A stretch of DNA of 64,000 nt from Planctomycetota bacterium. Lineage in GTDB: Bacteria; Planctomycetota; Phycisphaerae; Phycisphaerales; SM1A02. Numbering within the stretch: the first letter of the stretch is position 1; each line of letters starts with the position of its first letter. Below the pieces are notes generated by a model, which was not told where the DNA came from, did no database searches, and was given only the letters and a program-made list of their open reading frames with translations. The DNA lies in contig JAQBZO010000002.1 of assembly GCA_027622195.1 (NCBI GenBank), positions 62,001-126,000 on the forward strand, read 5' to 3'. The translations under genes and the position numbers were made by a program. Below, piece after piece: positions 16,315 to 25,545 of the stretch.

Positions 16315-17247
16315 ATGGTTCCTTCCCTTCCACCACGTGAGACACAGATGGGTTTCCTGTACCTGCCACCCTTCCGAGTGCAGGGTATCAGTGTGGCTGG
16401 TGAAGAGGCTGTTGTTCAGATTCCAGAATTAGACATCGTTTTTGACATTGGATTGTGTCCTCGTCCTGTACTGGGCGCGAAAACGGTGGCCCTCTCGCAT
16501 GCGCACATGGACCATGTCGCGGCGCTTCCATACTGGTTTAGTCAGCGTTACTTTCAAAAACATCCCCCTGGACGCGTTGTCTGTCACCACTCCATTGCCG
16601 GCGCACTCGACACGATGATGAAGGGGTGGGTCGACCTTGAGCGGCAGCGAACTCCATACGAGATTGTGCCTCTCGCTGTTGGTCAAGAGACTGAATTGCA
16701 GCGCGGACGATTTCTTCGGGCGCTTGAGGTTTCCCATACGGTTCCAGCGCTTGGCTACGTCGTCGTTGAGCGGCGACGCAAATTGAAGGCTGAGTACACG
16801 CTTCTTTCTCAAGCCGAGATTCGAGATCTTCGGTCGAATGGGGTGGACATTACAGTCGACGTCGAGATTCCTCTTGTTGCCTATACCGGCGACACATCGC
16901 CTGGTGATTTTTTGCTTGCAAAGGATTTTGTAGAAGCGCGAATCTTGATCGTGGAGTGCACCTTCTTTGATCCAGAACATGGCGACCGAGCGCGTGTTGG
17001 TCAGCACATCCACATCAACGACCTTGCGCGGCTCCTTCCGCACTGGAAGGCTGAGCATGTGGTTGTGGTCCATGTATCGCGGCGCACACCAATTCCATTC
17101 GCGCGGGAGTGTCTTGCGGCAATCGCGGGGGATCGTCAGATCCATTTGTTGATGGATGGACGGACCAACCGTGCGCGTTATGAGCAACAACTTCTCTCCT
17201 GTGGACCACAGCCAACCGAGAGCGCTGTGACCGACGAAGCAAAATAG
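16315..17247 (+). CDS. Metallo-beta-lactamase fold hydrolase, RNase Z-like
   Basis: A 310-residue protein with the zinc signature SHAHMDHVAALPYW (HxHxDH) at about residues 61-66, a second His in VSHTVPALGYVV, a metal-bridging Asp in YTGDTSPGDF and the final His in VVVHVSRRTP. The layout matches tRNase Z-like and other short MBL nucleases, but the PxKxRN-type flexible arm is not seen, so the substrate is open. ATG 16315 is used; ATG 16348 is possible. It precedes dnaA by 56 bases on the same strand and may be co-transcribed with it. Confidence 0.85.
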   Translation: MVPSLPPRETQMGFLYLPPFRVQGISVAGEEAVVQIPELDIVFDIGLCPRPVLGAKTVALSHAHMDHVAALPYWFSQRYFQKHPPGRVVCHHSIAGALDTMMKGWVDLERQRTPYEIVPLAVGQETELQRGRFLRALEVSHTVPALGYVVVERRRKLKAEYTLLSQAEIRDLRSNGVDITVDVEIPLVAYTGDTSPGDFLLAKDFVEARILIVECTFFDPEHGDRARVGQHIHINDLARLLPHWKAEHVVVVHVSRRTPIPFARECLAAIAGDRQIHLLMDGRTNRARYEQQLLSCGPQPTESAVTDEAK

Positions 17248-17303
17248 TTTCTCTCTGCATTGACTCAGGTCGCCCATTGGTTTATCGTCGCCCCGCCCCA
17301 TTT

Positions 17304-18692
17304 ATGGCCCAACAAACCGACCAACAGTTAAAGGTGGCTCTCAACGCCTACCTACGCCGAAACCACGCAGATATTTGCCGACATTGGTTCGCTGATATCG
17401 ATCCGTCTGGGATTGAAGGTGGAGTGCTCAAACTTACCGTTCACGACCTTATTCAACTTCGGTATCTGCAGCGTTCGTGTGTGTTTCAATTCACTGAGGC
17501 GGCACAGAGTGTGACTGGGCGATTGTTGGCAATCCGCTTCGTGGGAACTGATGAGGCTATGGCGCCGCCTGTTCCAAATGTTCCAGCCGAACCAACGAGC
17601 GCTCCGCCATTAACGATGTCGACTGTTGAACAGACGCTCCTGAGTCCAGACTTCACATTCGATTCGTTCGTGGTTGGTCCTTGCAATCGACTTGCGCACG
17701 CTGCGGCACAAGCTGTCGCGGATCGACCGGGCCGCGCCTACAACCCATTCTTTGTCCACGGTGCCGTCGGCCTTGGCAAGACACATTTGTTGCAATCCAT
17801 TTGTCAACGCCTGTATCGACAGCGCCCAAGTGCGGTGTTGTGTTATGTCAGCTGCGCGACGTTTAGTGATCATTTCCATGATGCGGTTCGTGCTGGATCG
17901 GTGAATGAGTTTCGAAATCGCTTTCGTGGTGTTGATGTGTTGGTCGTCGACGACATTCACTTTCTCTCCAAGCGGGATCAGTCGCAGGAGGAGTTTTTCC
18001 ACACATTCAATGCCCTTCATCAGGCGGGAAAACAACTGATTCTGAGTTCAGATGCTGCGCCGGTGGATATCCCGGATCTTGAGTCTCGTCTTGTGAGCCG
18101 ATTCAATTCTGGCCTTGTGGTGCGTATGGAGCGACCTTGCTTCGAGACACGTGTCAACATTGTTCATGCAAAGGCCGCTCTTCACGAAACAGTGTTGTCG
18201 GATGAGTTGGCGTCGTTCATTGCTGCTCGTGTGGACGGCAATGTTCGAGAACTTGAAGGTGCTCTGATGAAGATTCGGTTGCTCGCCAGCACGGTGGTTA
18301 CTGGTGTCACCATGGATCTTGTCAAACAAGCTCTCTCCGATCGTGCTGGGTCTGTGGAGCGGGATGGCTCTTCCTCACTTCAAGACATCGTGGACTGCGT
18401 TGTTCAGTATTTTGATGTGCGACTTGCGGATCTCCTCGGGAAGCGTCGACACAAGAGTATTGCCCTGCCTCGCCAGGTCAGTATGTATCTCGCGAGACGA
18501 CACACACGATTCAGTCTCGAAGAGATTGGCGGTTATTTCGGAGGACGAGACCACTCCACGGTGTTGCACGCCATTCGAACGGTGGAATCTCGTGTGGCGA
18601 CCGATGACCAGCTCGCTCGGTCGGTTCAATCGATCGAGAGGGCTCTTGGACGCGAGCAACCGCCCGCTCCCGCCCTGTCGGTAGCAGTGTGA
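17304..18692 (+). CDS. dnaA: Chromosomal replication initiator DnaA
   Basis: A 462-residue AAA+ protein that binds DnaA boxes and opens oriC. Domain III has Walker A GAVGLGKT (153-160), Walker B VLVVDDIHFL and NPF-like FDSFVVGPCNRLAHAAAQAVA before it. Domain IV has the DNA-binding signature RRHTRFSLEEIGGYFGGRDHSTVLHAIRTVE. Domain I is shorter and diverged, and the linker is Pro/Ala-rich. ATG 17304 is used; a GTG-like extension upstream lacks similarity. No dnaN or recF follows, unlike many bacteria; instead a 361-base gap with a DnaA box follows and then the MoxR operon. Confidence 0.97.
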   Translation: MAQQTDQQLKVALNAYLRRNHADICRHWFADIDPSGIEGGVLKLTVHDLIQLRYLQRSCVFQFTEAAQSVTGRLLAIRFVGTDEAMAPPVPNVPAEPTSAPPLTMSTVEQTLLSPDFTFDSFVVGPCNRLAHAAAQAVADRPGRAYNPFFVHGAVGLGKTHLLQSICQRLYRQRPSAVLCYVSCATFSDHFHDAVRAGSVNEFRNRFRGVDVLVVDDIHFLSKRDQSQEEFFHTFNALHQAGKQLILSSDAAPVDIPDLESRLVSRFNSGLVVRMERPCFETRVNIVHAKAALHETVLSDELASFIAARVDGNVRELEGALMKIRLLASTVVTGVTMDLVKQALSDRAGSVERDGSSSLQDIVDCVVQYFDVRLADLLGKRRHKSIALPRQVSMYLARRHTRFSLEEIGGYFGGRDHSTVLHAIRTVESRVATDDQLARSVQSIERALGREQPPAPALSVAV

Positions 18693-19053
18693 ATGGTTGG
18701 GGGAAAACCTGCCGCTGGCCGTCGTTCTCTCAGGCGGGAAAATAGTCAGAAGCCAACGCTGGGTTCCACTTTTGTGGCTCCTTGTCACCCGAAACACGTC
18801 CAACAACAGTTACAGACATCGCTATACGATTTTGTGTTTATTTGTAAGTGCTTGCGCTCGATCTGGTTATGTTTGTTTCAATGTGTGTTATCCACAGAAT
18901 GCCAACCGTCTCTTGAAGAAGAAGAAGATCTCTTTCATTCCATAAAAGAGGGGGTCCAGCGCACACGATCTTGCGGTTCCTTCATTGAACCCGCTGCTGG
19001 GGGTGATTCTTGAAGCACATTCGTCTTTGTGTCGTGACTCATAAACTTGTGGA
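18693..19053. other. Intergenic region after dnaA, possible replication origin
   Basis: The longest non-coding stretch of the window (361 bases). It holds one perfect DnaA box TTATCCACA at 18888-18896, preceded by an AT-rich segment at about 18805-18890 (runs such as TTTGTGTTTATTTG) that could be an unwinding element. No second perfect box was found by eye on either strand, so an origin is only a candidate; it could also be DnaA autoregulation or control of the MoxR operon. Weak frames inside it have no family character. Confidence 0.4.
18888..18896 (+). promoter_or_regulatory. DnaA box
   Basis: The nine bases TTATCCACA are an exact match to the high-affinity bacterial DnaA box, located 196 bases after the dnaA stop codon in a non-coding, AT-rich context. 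Confidence 0.65.
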
Positions 19054-20109
19054 GTGAGCACCCCATTCTCTATCAACCATCCAGAGCAAGCGGCGGCGGC
19101 GGTTCGTCATATTCGAGACACCCTTCGCGAGCAGTTTGCAACCGTCATCGTTGGCCAAGAAGACGTGGTCGATCAGTTGCTAATCACCATCCTGTCGGGG
19201 GGCCATGCGCTCGTCGAGGGTGTTCCTGGACTCGCCAAGACACTCATCATCTCCACACTGGCCAAGACGCTCTCTCTCAAGTTTGCAAGGATTCAATTCA
19301 CACCTGACTTGATGCCGAGCGACATCACCGGCACCGAGGTGATCCAAGAGGACAAGTCAACAGGAACACGGAGTTTGCGCTTTGTTCGAGGTCCTGTGTT
19401 TGCCAATGTTGTTCTTGCGGACGAAATCAACCGCACACCGCCGAAGACGCAAGCAGCCCTCTTGGAGGCGATGCAGGAGAGACAAGTCACGAGTGGTGGA
19501 GAAGCGCACATTCTTCCTGTTCCATTTTTTGTTCTGGCTACACAAAATCCAATCGAACAAGAGGGCACCTATCCACTTCCCGAAGCACAGCTTGATCGGT
19601 TTATGTTTCTGATCAGAATTGGATACCCAACAGAAGCCGAAGAGATGGAGATCATTCGTCGAACAACGGGGAACTCAGCACAACAACCCAGAGCGGTTCT
19701 TCAAGCAGAGGAGATTCTCACCATTCAGAAACTCGTGCGAGAAGTCCCCATCGCCGACCACCTCATCCGATACGCACTGAGACTTGTGCGGTCCACCCGC
19801 AGTGGAGAAGAATCCACGAAGGCAGTCAAGGATTATCTCTCGTGGGGAGCTGGCCCTCGAGCGAGCCAATTCCTTGTTATTGCAGCGAAGGCAAAAGCAC
19901 TCCTTGCTGGGGAAAAACACGTGATGCCAGAACACCTCCAAGCCGTCGCGCTTCCTGTGTTGCGGCATCGCATTCTGACGAACTTCAATGCCCAAGCCGA
20001 CAATGTGACGGCGGACGACATCATTCGCGATCTCATCCGCTCCACACCACTCGACGCATCAGATGGTTCGACCACCAAAACCCTCGACAGCATCGTTCGA
20101 ACCTCATAA
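19054..20109 (+). CDS. MoxR-type AAA+ ATPase
   Basis: A 351-residue AAA+ ATPase of the MoxR branch, which acts as a chaperone for vWA-domain proteins. Motifs: IVGQEDVVDQLL, Walker A GVPGLAKT (Ala replaces the usual Gly, as in all MoxR), TPDLMPSDITGTEV, Walker B VVLADEINRTPPKTQAALLEAM, sensor 1 FVLATQNPIEQEGTYPLPEAQLDRF. The GTG at 19054 gives the usual short N-terminus; a GGAG abuts it, so the ribosome site is weak. It heads an eight-gene operon; its stop overlaps the DUF58 gene by one base (TAATG). Confidence 0.95.
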   Translation: MSTPFSINHPEQAAAAVRHIRDTLREQFATVIVGQEDVVDQLLITILSGGHALVEGVPGLAKTLIISTLAKTLSLKFARIQFTPDLMPSDITGTEVIQEDKSTGTRSLRFVRGPVFANVVLADEINRTPPKTQAALLEAMQERQVTSGGEAHILPVPFFVLATQNPIEQEGTYPLPEAQLDRFMFLIRIGYPTEAEEMEIIRRTTGNSAQQPRAVLQAEEILTIQKLVREVPIADHLIRYALRLVRSTRSGEESTKAVKDYLSWGAGPRASQFLVIAAKAKALLAGEKHVMPEHLQAVALPVLRHRILTNFNAQADNVTADDIIRDLIRSTPLDASDGSTTKTLDSIVRTS

Positions 20110-21065
20110 TGCGGGCAGAAGAGTATCTCGCTCCAGAGACCCTGAGCCAGCTTGCGCCGTTCGAGCTGAGAGCAAAGCGCATTGCCGAAGGTTTCATGGG
20201 TGGAATGCACCGCTCTCCTTTTCAGGGTCCGGCGGTTGAGTTTGCGTCCCATCGCCAATACACCGCAGGAGACAGCACGCGTCATCTGGATTGGAAAGTG
20301 TTTGCACGAAGCGACAAGCTTCATATCAAGGAGTATCGACAAGAAACAAATCTTGAAATCATGTTGCTTGTTGATGCATCAGGAAGCATGACCTATGGAA
20401 CACTCGGCGTGAAGGGTGGATGGGGTGGAACGGACGCCACACGACAACGTGGAGCGTGGACGAAGTATGACCACGCTTGTGCCTGCGCTGCGGCGATCTC
20501 ATTCCTCTGCCTTCATCAGCGAGATCGAGTTGGTCTTGGAATCATGGGGCCCGATGGAATTGTTGCCGGTATTCGCCGCTCGAGCGCGCGTGATCAATGG
20601 AGAAGCATTGTTCAACTCCTCGCCCAACAAGCCGTGGGAGGGAAAATCGACATCGTTCGCTCGGTCGATCAGGCACTCTCCAAGTCTGGGGGAAGAGTCC
20701 TTTTTGCGATTCTCTCAGACTTCCTCGGACCCACGGAACAACTCAGAGCCGCCCTCTCGAAACTACAACACCGCGGACACGATGCCATCTTGCTCGGCAT
20801 TCTGGACCGACAGGAACAACAGTTTCAACTCGATGTCACAGCCCCGTTTGATGGACTTGAGGGAGAGGGACGCATCGATGTGGATGCGCGCGCTGTGCGA
20901 AAACACTATCTCGCTGAACTCACCACCCATCTCAGCGCCGTGCGACGCATCACCCACACCTGTGGATTCGATTGGCAACTCTTTGATTCACACGACAGTG
21001 TTGGTCCACTTCTTTCAGCACTCTTGGCAAGGCGAGAGAATGAGACGAAGGGGAAATTCGGGTGA
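20109..21065 (+). CDS. DUF58 domain protein
   Basis: A 318-residue cytoplasmic DUF58 protein, the standard partner of MoxR. The signature GPAVEFASHRQYTAGDSTRHLDWKVFARSDKLHIKEYRQETN leads into a vWA-like fold with LLVDASGSMTYG (intact DxSGS metal site), and later FAILSDFLG. The body ends with LTTHLSAVRRITHTCGFDWQLFDSHDSVGPLLSALLARR. It lies inside an operon with MoxR upstream and BatA-like proteins downstream, joined by overlaps at both ends (TAATG and GTGA), so equal expression is expected. Confidence 0.94.
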   Translation: MRAEEYLAPETLSQLAPFELRAKRIAEGFMGGMHRSPFQGPAVEFASHRQYTAGDSTRHLDWKVFARSDKLHIKEYRQETNLEIMLLVDASGSMTYGTLGVKGGWGGTDATRQRGAWTKYDHACACAAAISFLCLHQRDRVGLGIMGPDGIVAGIRRSSARDQWRSIVQLLAQQAVGGKIDIVRSVDQALSKSGGRVLFAILSDFLGPTEQLRAALSKLQHRGHDAILLGILDRQEQQFQLDVTAPFDGLEGEGRIDVDARAVRKHYLAELTTHLSAVRRITHTCGFDWQLFDSHDSVGPLLSALLARRENETKGKFG

Positions 21066-23317
21066 TCTTCGCATCACCACTGCTTGCCTGGATAGCACTC
21101 TCCACAGTCGTTGTGCCGGTGATCATTCACCTTCTCTTGCGTCGTCGTCGCACTCCTGTGGCGTGGGCGGCGATGGAACTCCTTGCGCGCGCGATTCGAC
21201 GAAGTGCGCGCCGAAGCAAGATTGAGCAAATTCTTTTGTTGGCGGCACGGTGCCTCCTCATCCTCGTCGTTGGGGCAGCCATCGCGGATCCACATTGGTC
21301 GAATGATCTTGGGTCCATTCGGCGAACCCCACAAACAATTCTCATTGTGATCGATCAGGGTGTTGCGTCCCAAGCGACATTTCAAGGCAAAACACTGCTG
21401 GATCGAAGCAAGGCGTGGATTGCGAAAGAGATGGAATCCATTGCAAGCGATGATCTTGTTGGTGTCATTGCAATGGCCGGCAATCAACCGCTCGTGTGGC
21501 CACCCAGCGGAGATCACGCCGCTGTCTTGGCTGTGATTCAAGACCTCACCGCACTCGACCTCGCAGCACTCCCACGCTCGGCAATGGAGTGGGCATCGCG
21601 CGAGAACATCTCGTTTTCATCCACCATTGAGGGTGCTGGACGAGAGACGGTGTATTGGCTCGCGAGTGGGTGGACTGAGGGAACACTTCTCTCACAAGAA
21701 GACACGAGCGTTGCTGAGGCAAGAGAGGCGGTGGATCGCGCACATAACACAAAACTTCTTGGACCAGCAAACACTTCAGGAAATGACGTGTGGGTGAGAC
21801 GTGTATCTACCACACGACACGGACCACTCTCACACGAGGGAGAGGTTGACCTTCGAGTGCAAGCGGAGCGCCGAAGCGACTCACTCGAACGACTATCCAC
21901 CAACGTGGACGCTAAGGCGGTGGACCGGACTCAGACAAAAACAGCACCGCTTGTTTTTGAATCCGCACAATCCACAGCAACAGCCAACATCACCATCACA
22001 ATTCCACCTGACCAAGAGGGTGATATTGGGATTCGCGTGCGTCTTCCACAAGACGATCAACCAGCTGACAACGACTCATTTGCTGTGTGTGGTCAAGAAG
22101 GTGTCATGCGAGTATTGATTGCCGATCGACAACGATTTCGCCGCGTCACGATGGAAGACACCCCACCAGCACACTGGGTTACTCGCGCTCTTGACCCAAC
22201 CAATGATGGCTCGATGCAGATTGATTTGGTCGACCCATCCACGCTTGACACTGGCATTCCATCCGACGCGCACACCATCTGTGTATTGCAACCAGACCTT
22301 GTGTCTCATGAGGGATGGAAGTCGCTTGCGTCGGCGGTGCGTTTGGGAGCCACAGTCATTGTGACTCCAGCACCAGATGGTGGTCAAGACGAGTGGGTGC
22401 ACCGCTTTCGTGCTGTGTTTGGAGGGGAATGTGTGAGCGAACCCATTCGCGTTGCAGAGTTCGAAACACCAACACCACTCAACTCAAAACAACCAAACTC
22501 TCCTCTCCTCGCCCTGCTCTCGACTGAACTGAGTGATCTCGCGACACCCGTCGAGATTTCAAGAGCGCTTTCACTTCAAGGATCTGAGCGATGGATCCCC
22601 ATCGTGACGAAATCGGACGACACACCACTTGTGGTGGCGGGCCACCCAGAAGGATCGAGTGGTCTCGTGGTGGTGTTTGGTGTTCCGTTTGATACGACCT
22701 GGTCTTCACTTCCAACGAAACCACTGATTGTGCCACTCCTTCAAGAGATCATCCGACAATCCGCAGCGGACAACCTCGAAGCGATGCACTACACACTCGG
22801 AGGGAGTGGTGTGAAACAACTCCAACGAAGCGACATGCACTCGTTGCGGTTACTCGCGAGTCGTATAGACAAGGAACAATCGAACGACCGACTTTCTGTG
22901 GATCGAGATGGAAAGCTGCGCCGACCAGTGGATAGGGCTGGGCTCTATGAGGCGCTTGATGCAGGCGGCGTTCGTGTTGGATTGGTGGCCATCAATGTGG
23001 ATCCACGGTGGGCGATCAACACCCCCACAACACAAGAACAAACACTCGCATCGTTGTGTGGATTGAGCGCAACAGACACCATCACAAACCTTGTTGTTGT
23101 TCACGACGACGGGAGTACAACGCAAGTCACAGACACGAGTCGCACACCGGGGCAGTCACACAATTCATCAACGACATCGATTGCAACACTGCTTGTGATG
23201 GTGGCGATTGCATTCTTGCTTCTTGAGGGAATCCTCGCGAGGGTGGCGTCCCACGCGGGAGGAATGTTGCTACCCACGCGGCTCTTGAGGTGGTTTCGGT
23301 GGAGGCCAACTCCATGA
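21062..23317 (+). CDS. BatA-type membrane protein with degenerate vWA domain
   Basis: A 751-residue protein starting with the BatA N-terminal domain (FASPLLAWIALSTVVVPVIIHLLLRRRRTPVAWAAMELL), a second helix (about 58-75, ILLLAARCLLILVVGAAIA) and one C-terminal helix (about 700-722, TSIATLLVMVAIAFLLLEGIL). The vWA-like part begins TILIVIDQGVASQATFQGKT: the DxSxS metal site of active vWA domains is replaced by DQGVAS, so metal binding is doubtful. The long middle part should lie outside the membrane. GTG 21062 overlaps the DUF58 stop and ATGA couples to the next gene. Confidence 0.86.
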   Translation: MIFASPLLAWIALSTVVVPVIIHLLLRRRRTPVAWAAMELLARAIRRSARRSKIEQILLLAARCLLILVVGAAIADPHWSNDLGSIRRTPQTILIVIDQGVASQATFQGKTLLDRSKAWIAKEMESIASDDLVGVIAMAGNQPLVWPPSGDHAAVLAVIQDLTALDLAALPRSAMEWASRENISFSSTIEGAGRETVYWLASGWTEGTLLSQEDTSVAEAREAVDRAHNTKLLGPANTSGNDVWVRRVSTTRHGPLSHEGEVDLRVQAERRSDSLERLSTNVDAKAVDRTQTKTAPLVFESAQSTATANITITIPPDQEGDIGIRVRLPQDDQPADNDSFAVCGQEGVMRVLIADRQRFRRVTMEDTPPAHWVTRALDPTNDGSMQIDLVDPSTLDTGIPSDAHTICVLQPDLVSHEGWKSLASAVRLGATVIVTPAPDGGQDEWVHRFRAVFGGECVSEPIRVAEFETPTPLNSKQPNSPLLALLSTELSDLATPVEISRALSLQGSERWIPIVTKSDDTPLVVAGHPEGSSGLVVVFGVPFDTTWSSLPTKPLIVPLLQEIIRQSAADNLEAMHYTLGGSGVKQLQRSDMHSLRLLASRIDKEQSNDRLSVDRDGKLRRPVDRAGLYEALDAGGVRVGLVAINVDPRWAINTPTTQEQTLASLCGLSATDTITNLVVVHDDGSTTQVTDTSRTPGQSHNSSTTSIATLLVMVAIAFLLLEGILARVASHAGGMLLPTRLLRWFRWRPTP

Positions 23318-25545
23318 TTTCTCGAATCGGATTTGACCACCCATTCCCAGCGTGGGTCTGGCTGCTCTTGTTTTCTGGTGCTGTGTTGTTGTCGTTCCTC
23401 AATTACTCAGGACAATCCGCCCCACGGTTGTGGCGGGTGGCGCTGGGCACACTCCGTGTTGTGACCACACTCCTTCTCTTTGTGTTGTTGAGTGGTCCGC
23501 GCGTTGAAGAAGTGTCTATTCACCATATAAGGGACACGATCATTCTCCTCGCCGACCGATCGGCGAGCATGATGATTGCGGACACACCCACCCAACAAGG
23601 ACGCATTACACGCGACGCCGAACTCAAAGAGACACTCAACGCCGCCTGGTGGAAAGAACTTGAAGCGAAACACACAGTGGTGATCAATGGATTTCATGAC
23701 CAACTTGTTCCAACCTCGGTTCTTGATGGAAACGTCGTGTTGTCTGACTCAGTCGGTGTGGCGACAGATATTGGTGGAGCTCTTGAGGAGGTCTTGCGCC
23801 GAACAGGAGGTCGACCAGTTGGCGGCATCGTGTTGCTGTCGGATGGACGGAGTGAATCGATCGTGCCACGACGAGTGATTCGAGACCTCACCCAGCGCGG
23901 GATTCCTGTGGTGGTGGTTCCACTTGGTTCGGCGACGGTGTCCACCGATTTTGAAGTTGTCGATGTCGATTTTCCAACACGAGCATTTGTTCGCGACAAA
24001 GTACCCATTCGTGTCACCGTTCGTGCCCGCGGAGCGGCGCCAGCCACGCCGATCACAGTGTCGATCACCAACGAATCGGATGGCGCGATGAGAGACGAGA
24101 TACTCATCCAACCACACGCTTGGGTGGATGGGGCGGCGGACGCGCTCGTGGTGGTGAGCAGTGACGATGCCACCGAGCAACACTTTGTCGTTCGCATTGG
24201 AACAGGAGTCGATGATCTTGTTGTGGAGAACAACTCCCGCGCGATCACCATGTCCTTTCTGGACGAACCACTCAGAGTCTTGTATCTCGAGGGATATCCA
24301 CGCTGGGAATACCGCTACATCAAGAACATGCTCATTCGTGAGGAGTTGGTGGAGAGTAGTGTGATGTTGATTTCTGCTGATCTCGACTTTGCACAAGAGG
24401 GAAACACCCCACTCGCCCGCATGCCGCAAGGCGATGACGAGTTTCATGAGTTTGACCTTTTCATTATTGGAGATGTGCCGGGGTCATTCTTGTCTCCAAC
24501 ACAACTTGACTCGATTCAACGTGCTGTTGCCGATCGAGGGGCGGGACTCTTGTGGATCGGTGGGGAAAGGTGGACACCCTCGAGTTGGAGAGGGACAGCG
24601 CTTGAAAAACTCCTACCTGTGCGCTCGACAGAGCTTCGCGCCGAGACCGGAAGCTGGAGCGTCGAACCAACACACGCCGCAAAGAGACTTGGACTGCTTC
24701 GAATTAGCGACGATGGAGGTTGGCCAGAGTCGTTGACACACCCGGCAACACGATGGGCCCGTCTTGGATGGCGACAGTTGCTGACGCAGGACAATCTCCA
24801 GGGTGCAGTCGAGGTGCTTGCTGAATCAGTCCCTATTCAAGGAGGCACACCAACCGCCCTGATTACCTTGATGAGGTTTGGTGCCGGCGAAGTGATTTAT
24901 GTTGCGTCCGACGAAACGTGGAGATGGAGACACGGTATTGGCGAGACGCTTCAAGAACGATTCTGGTTGCAGTTGATTCGACATCTTGCCCGATCGAGCA
25001 TGAGCACTCGCGGCATGATTGCAGAGATTGAAATCGATCCAACACCCGCAACTGTTGGAGAAGTGTGTTTTGTGCGTCTCCAACTTCGAGAAGGGAAAGT
25101 CGATCAACTTGGAGCAGAAGTGATCCCCGTCACAATTCTCTCACCGACAGGCGAGCGGTCAGGACTCAACCTTGCTCGACAGGGTTCGACTGGGTTGTTC
25201 ACTGGCTCCTTCACTCCCACCAAAGATGGAAAGTGGACCATTCGCACCGACGATGATCGTCTCGGCGCAATCATCGAGGGGTCAGTGAACGCAGAGCGCG
25301 TGGATGAAGAACTCCTCAATCCAGCCACCAACCACCCCCTTCTTGCAGAATTGGCACAAGCAACAGGCGGCGCCGTGGTGGCACCCATGAATGTTGCGGT
25401 CATTCCAACATTGCTTCCAGACCGAAGTTTGTCGAACGAGGTGGTGACGACCCATCCACTTTGGCACAACGCCTTTGTGCTCAGCCTCATGGTGATTTGT
25501 CTCGCAGCAGAATGGATTGGACGAAAGGTGGTTCGGCTTGCTTAG
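23314..25545 (+). CDS. Large membrane protein with vWA and glutamine-amidotransferase-like domains
   Basis: A 743-residue protein with two N-terminal helices (about residues 13-32 and 45-65), a vWA domain whose metal site is complete (ADRSASM, TDIGGALEEV, VLLSDGRSE), an Ig-like stretch, then LRVLYLEGYPRWEYRYIKNML and IGDVPGSFLSPTQLDSIQRAVADRGAGLLWIGGE, which match the class I glutamine-amidotransferase-like fold commonly fused to vWA in planctomycetes. It ends with a C-terminal helix near PLWHNAFVLSLMVICLAAEWIG. No catalytic Cys is visible in the amidotransferase-like part. ATG 23314 overlaps the previous stop (ATGA). Confidence 0.85.
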   Translation: MISRIGFDHPFPAWVWLLLFSGAVLLSFLNYSGQSAPRLWRVALGTLRVVTTLLLFVLLSGPRVEEVSIHHIRDTIILLADRSASMMIADTPTQQGRITRDAELKETLNAAWWKELEAKHTVVINGFHDQLVPTSVLDGNVVLSDSVGVATDIGGALEEVLRRTGGRPVGGIVLLSDGRSESIVPRRVIRDLTQRGIPVVVVPLGSATVSTDFEVVDVDFPTRAFVRDKVPIRVTVRARGAAPATPITVSITNESDGAMRDEILIQPHAWVDGAADALVVVSSDDATEQHFVVRIGTGVDDLVVENNSRAITMSFLDEPLRVLYLEGYPRWEYRYIKNMLIREELVESSVMLISADLDFAQEGNTPLARMPQGDDEFHEFDLFIIGDVPGSFLSPTQLDSIQRAVADRGAGLLWIGGERWTPSSWRGTALEKLLPVRSTELRAETGSWSVEPTHAAKRLGLLRISDDGGWPESLTHPATRWARLGWRQLLTQDNLQGAVEVLAESVPIQGGTPTALITLMRFGAGEVIYVASDETWRWRHGIGETLQERFWLQLIRHLARSSMSTRGMIAEIEIDPTPATVGEVCFVRLQLREGKVDQLGAEVIPVTILSPTGERSGLNLARQGSTGLFTGSFTPTKDGKWTIRTDDDRLGAIIEGSVNAERVDEELLNPATNHPLLAELAQATGGAVVAPMNVAVIPTLLPDRSLSNEVVTTHPLWHNAFVLSLMVICLAAEWIGRKVVRLA

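Noticed and set aside
18697-19013. Short open frames inside the gap after dnaA
   Set aside because: Low complexity, no plausible ribosome site, no family character; the gap is better read as non-coding.
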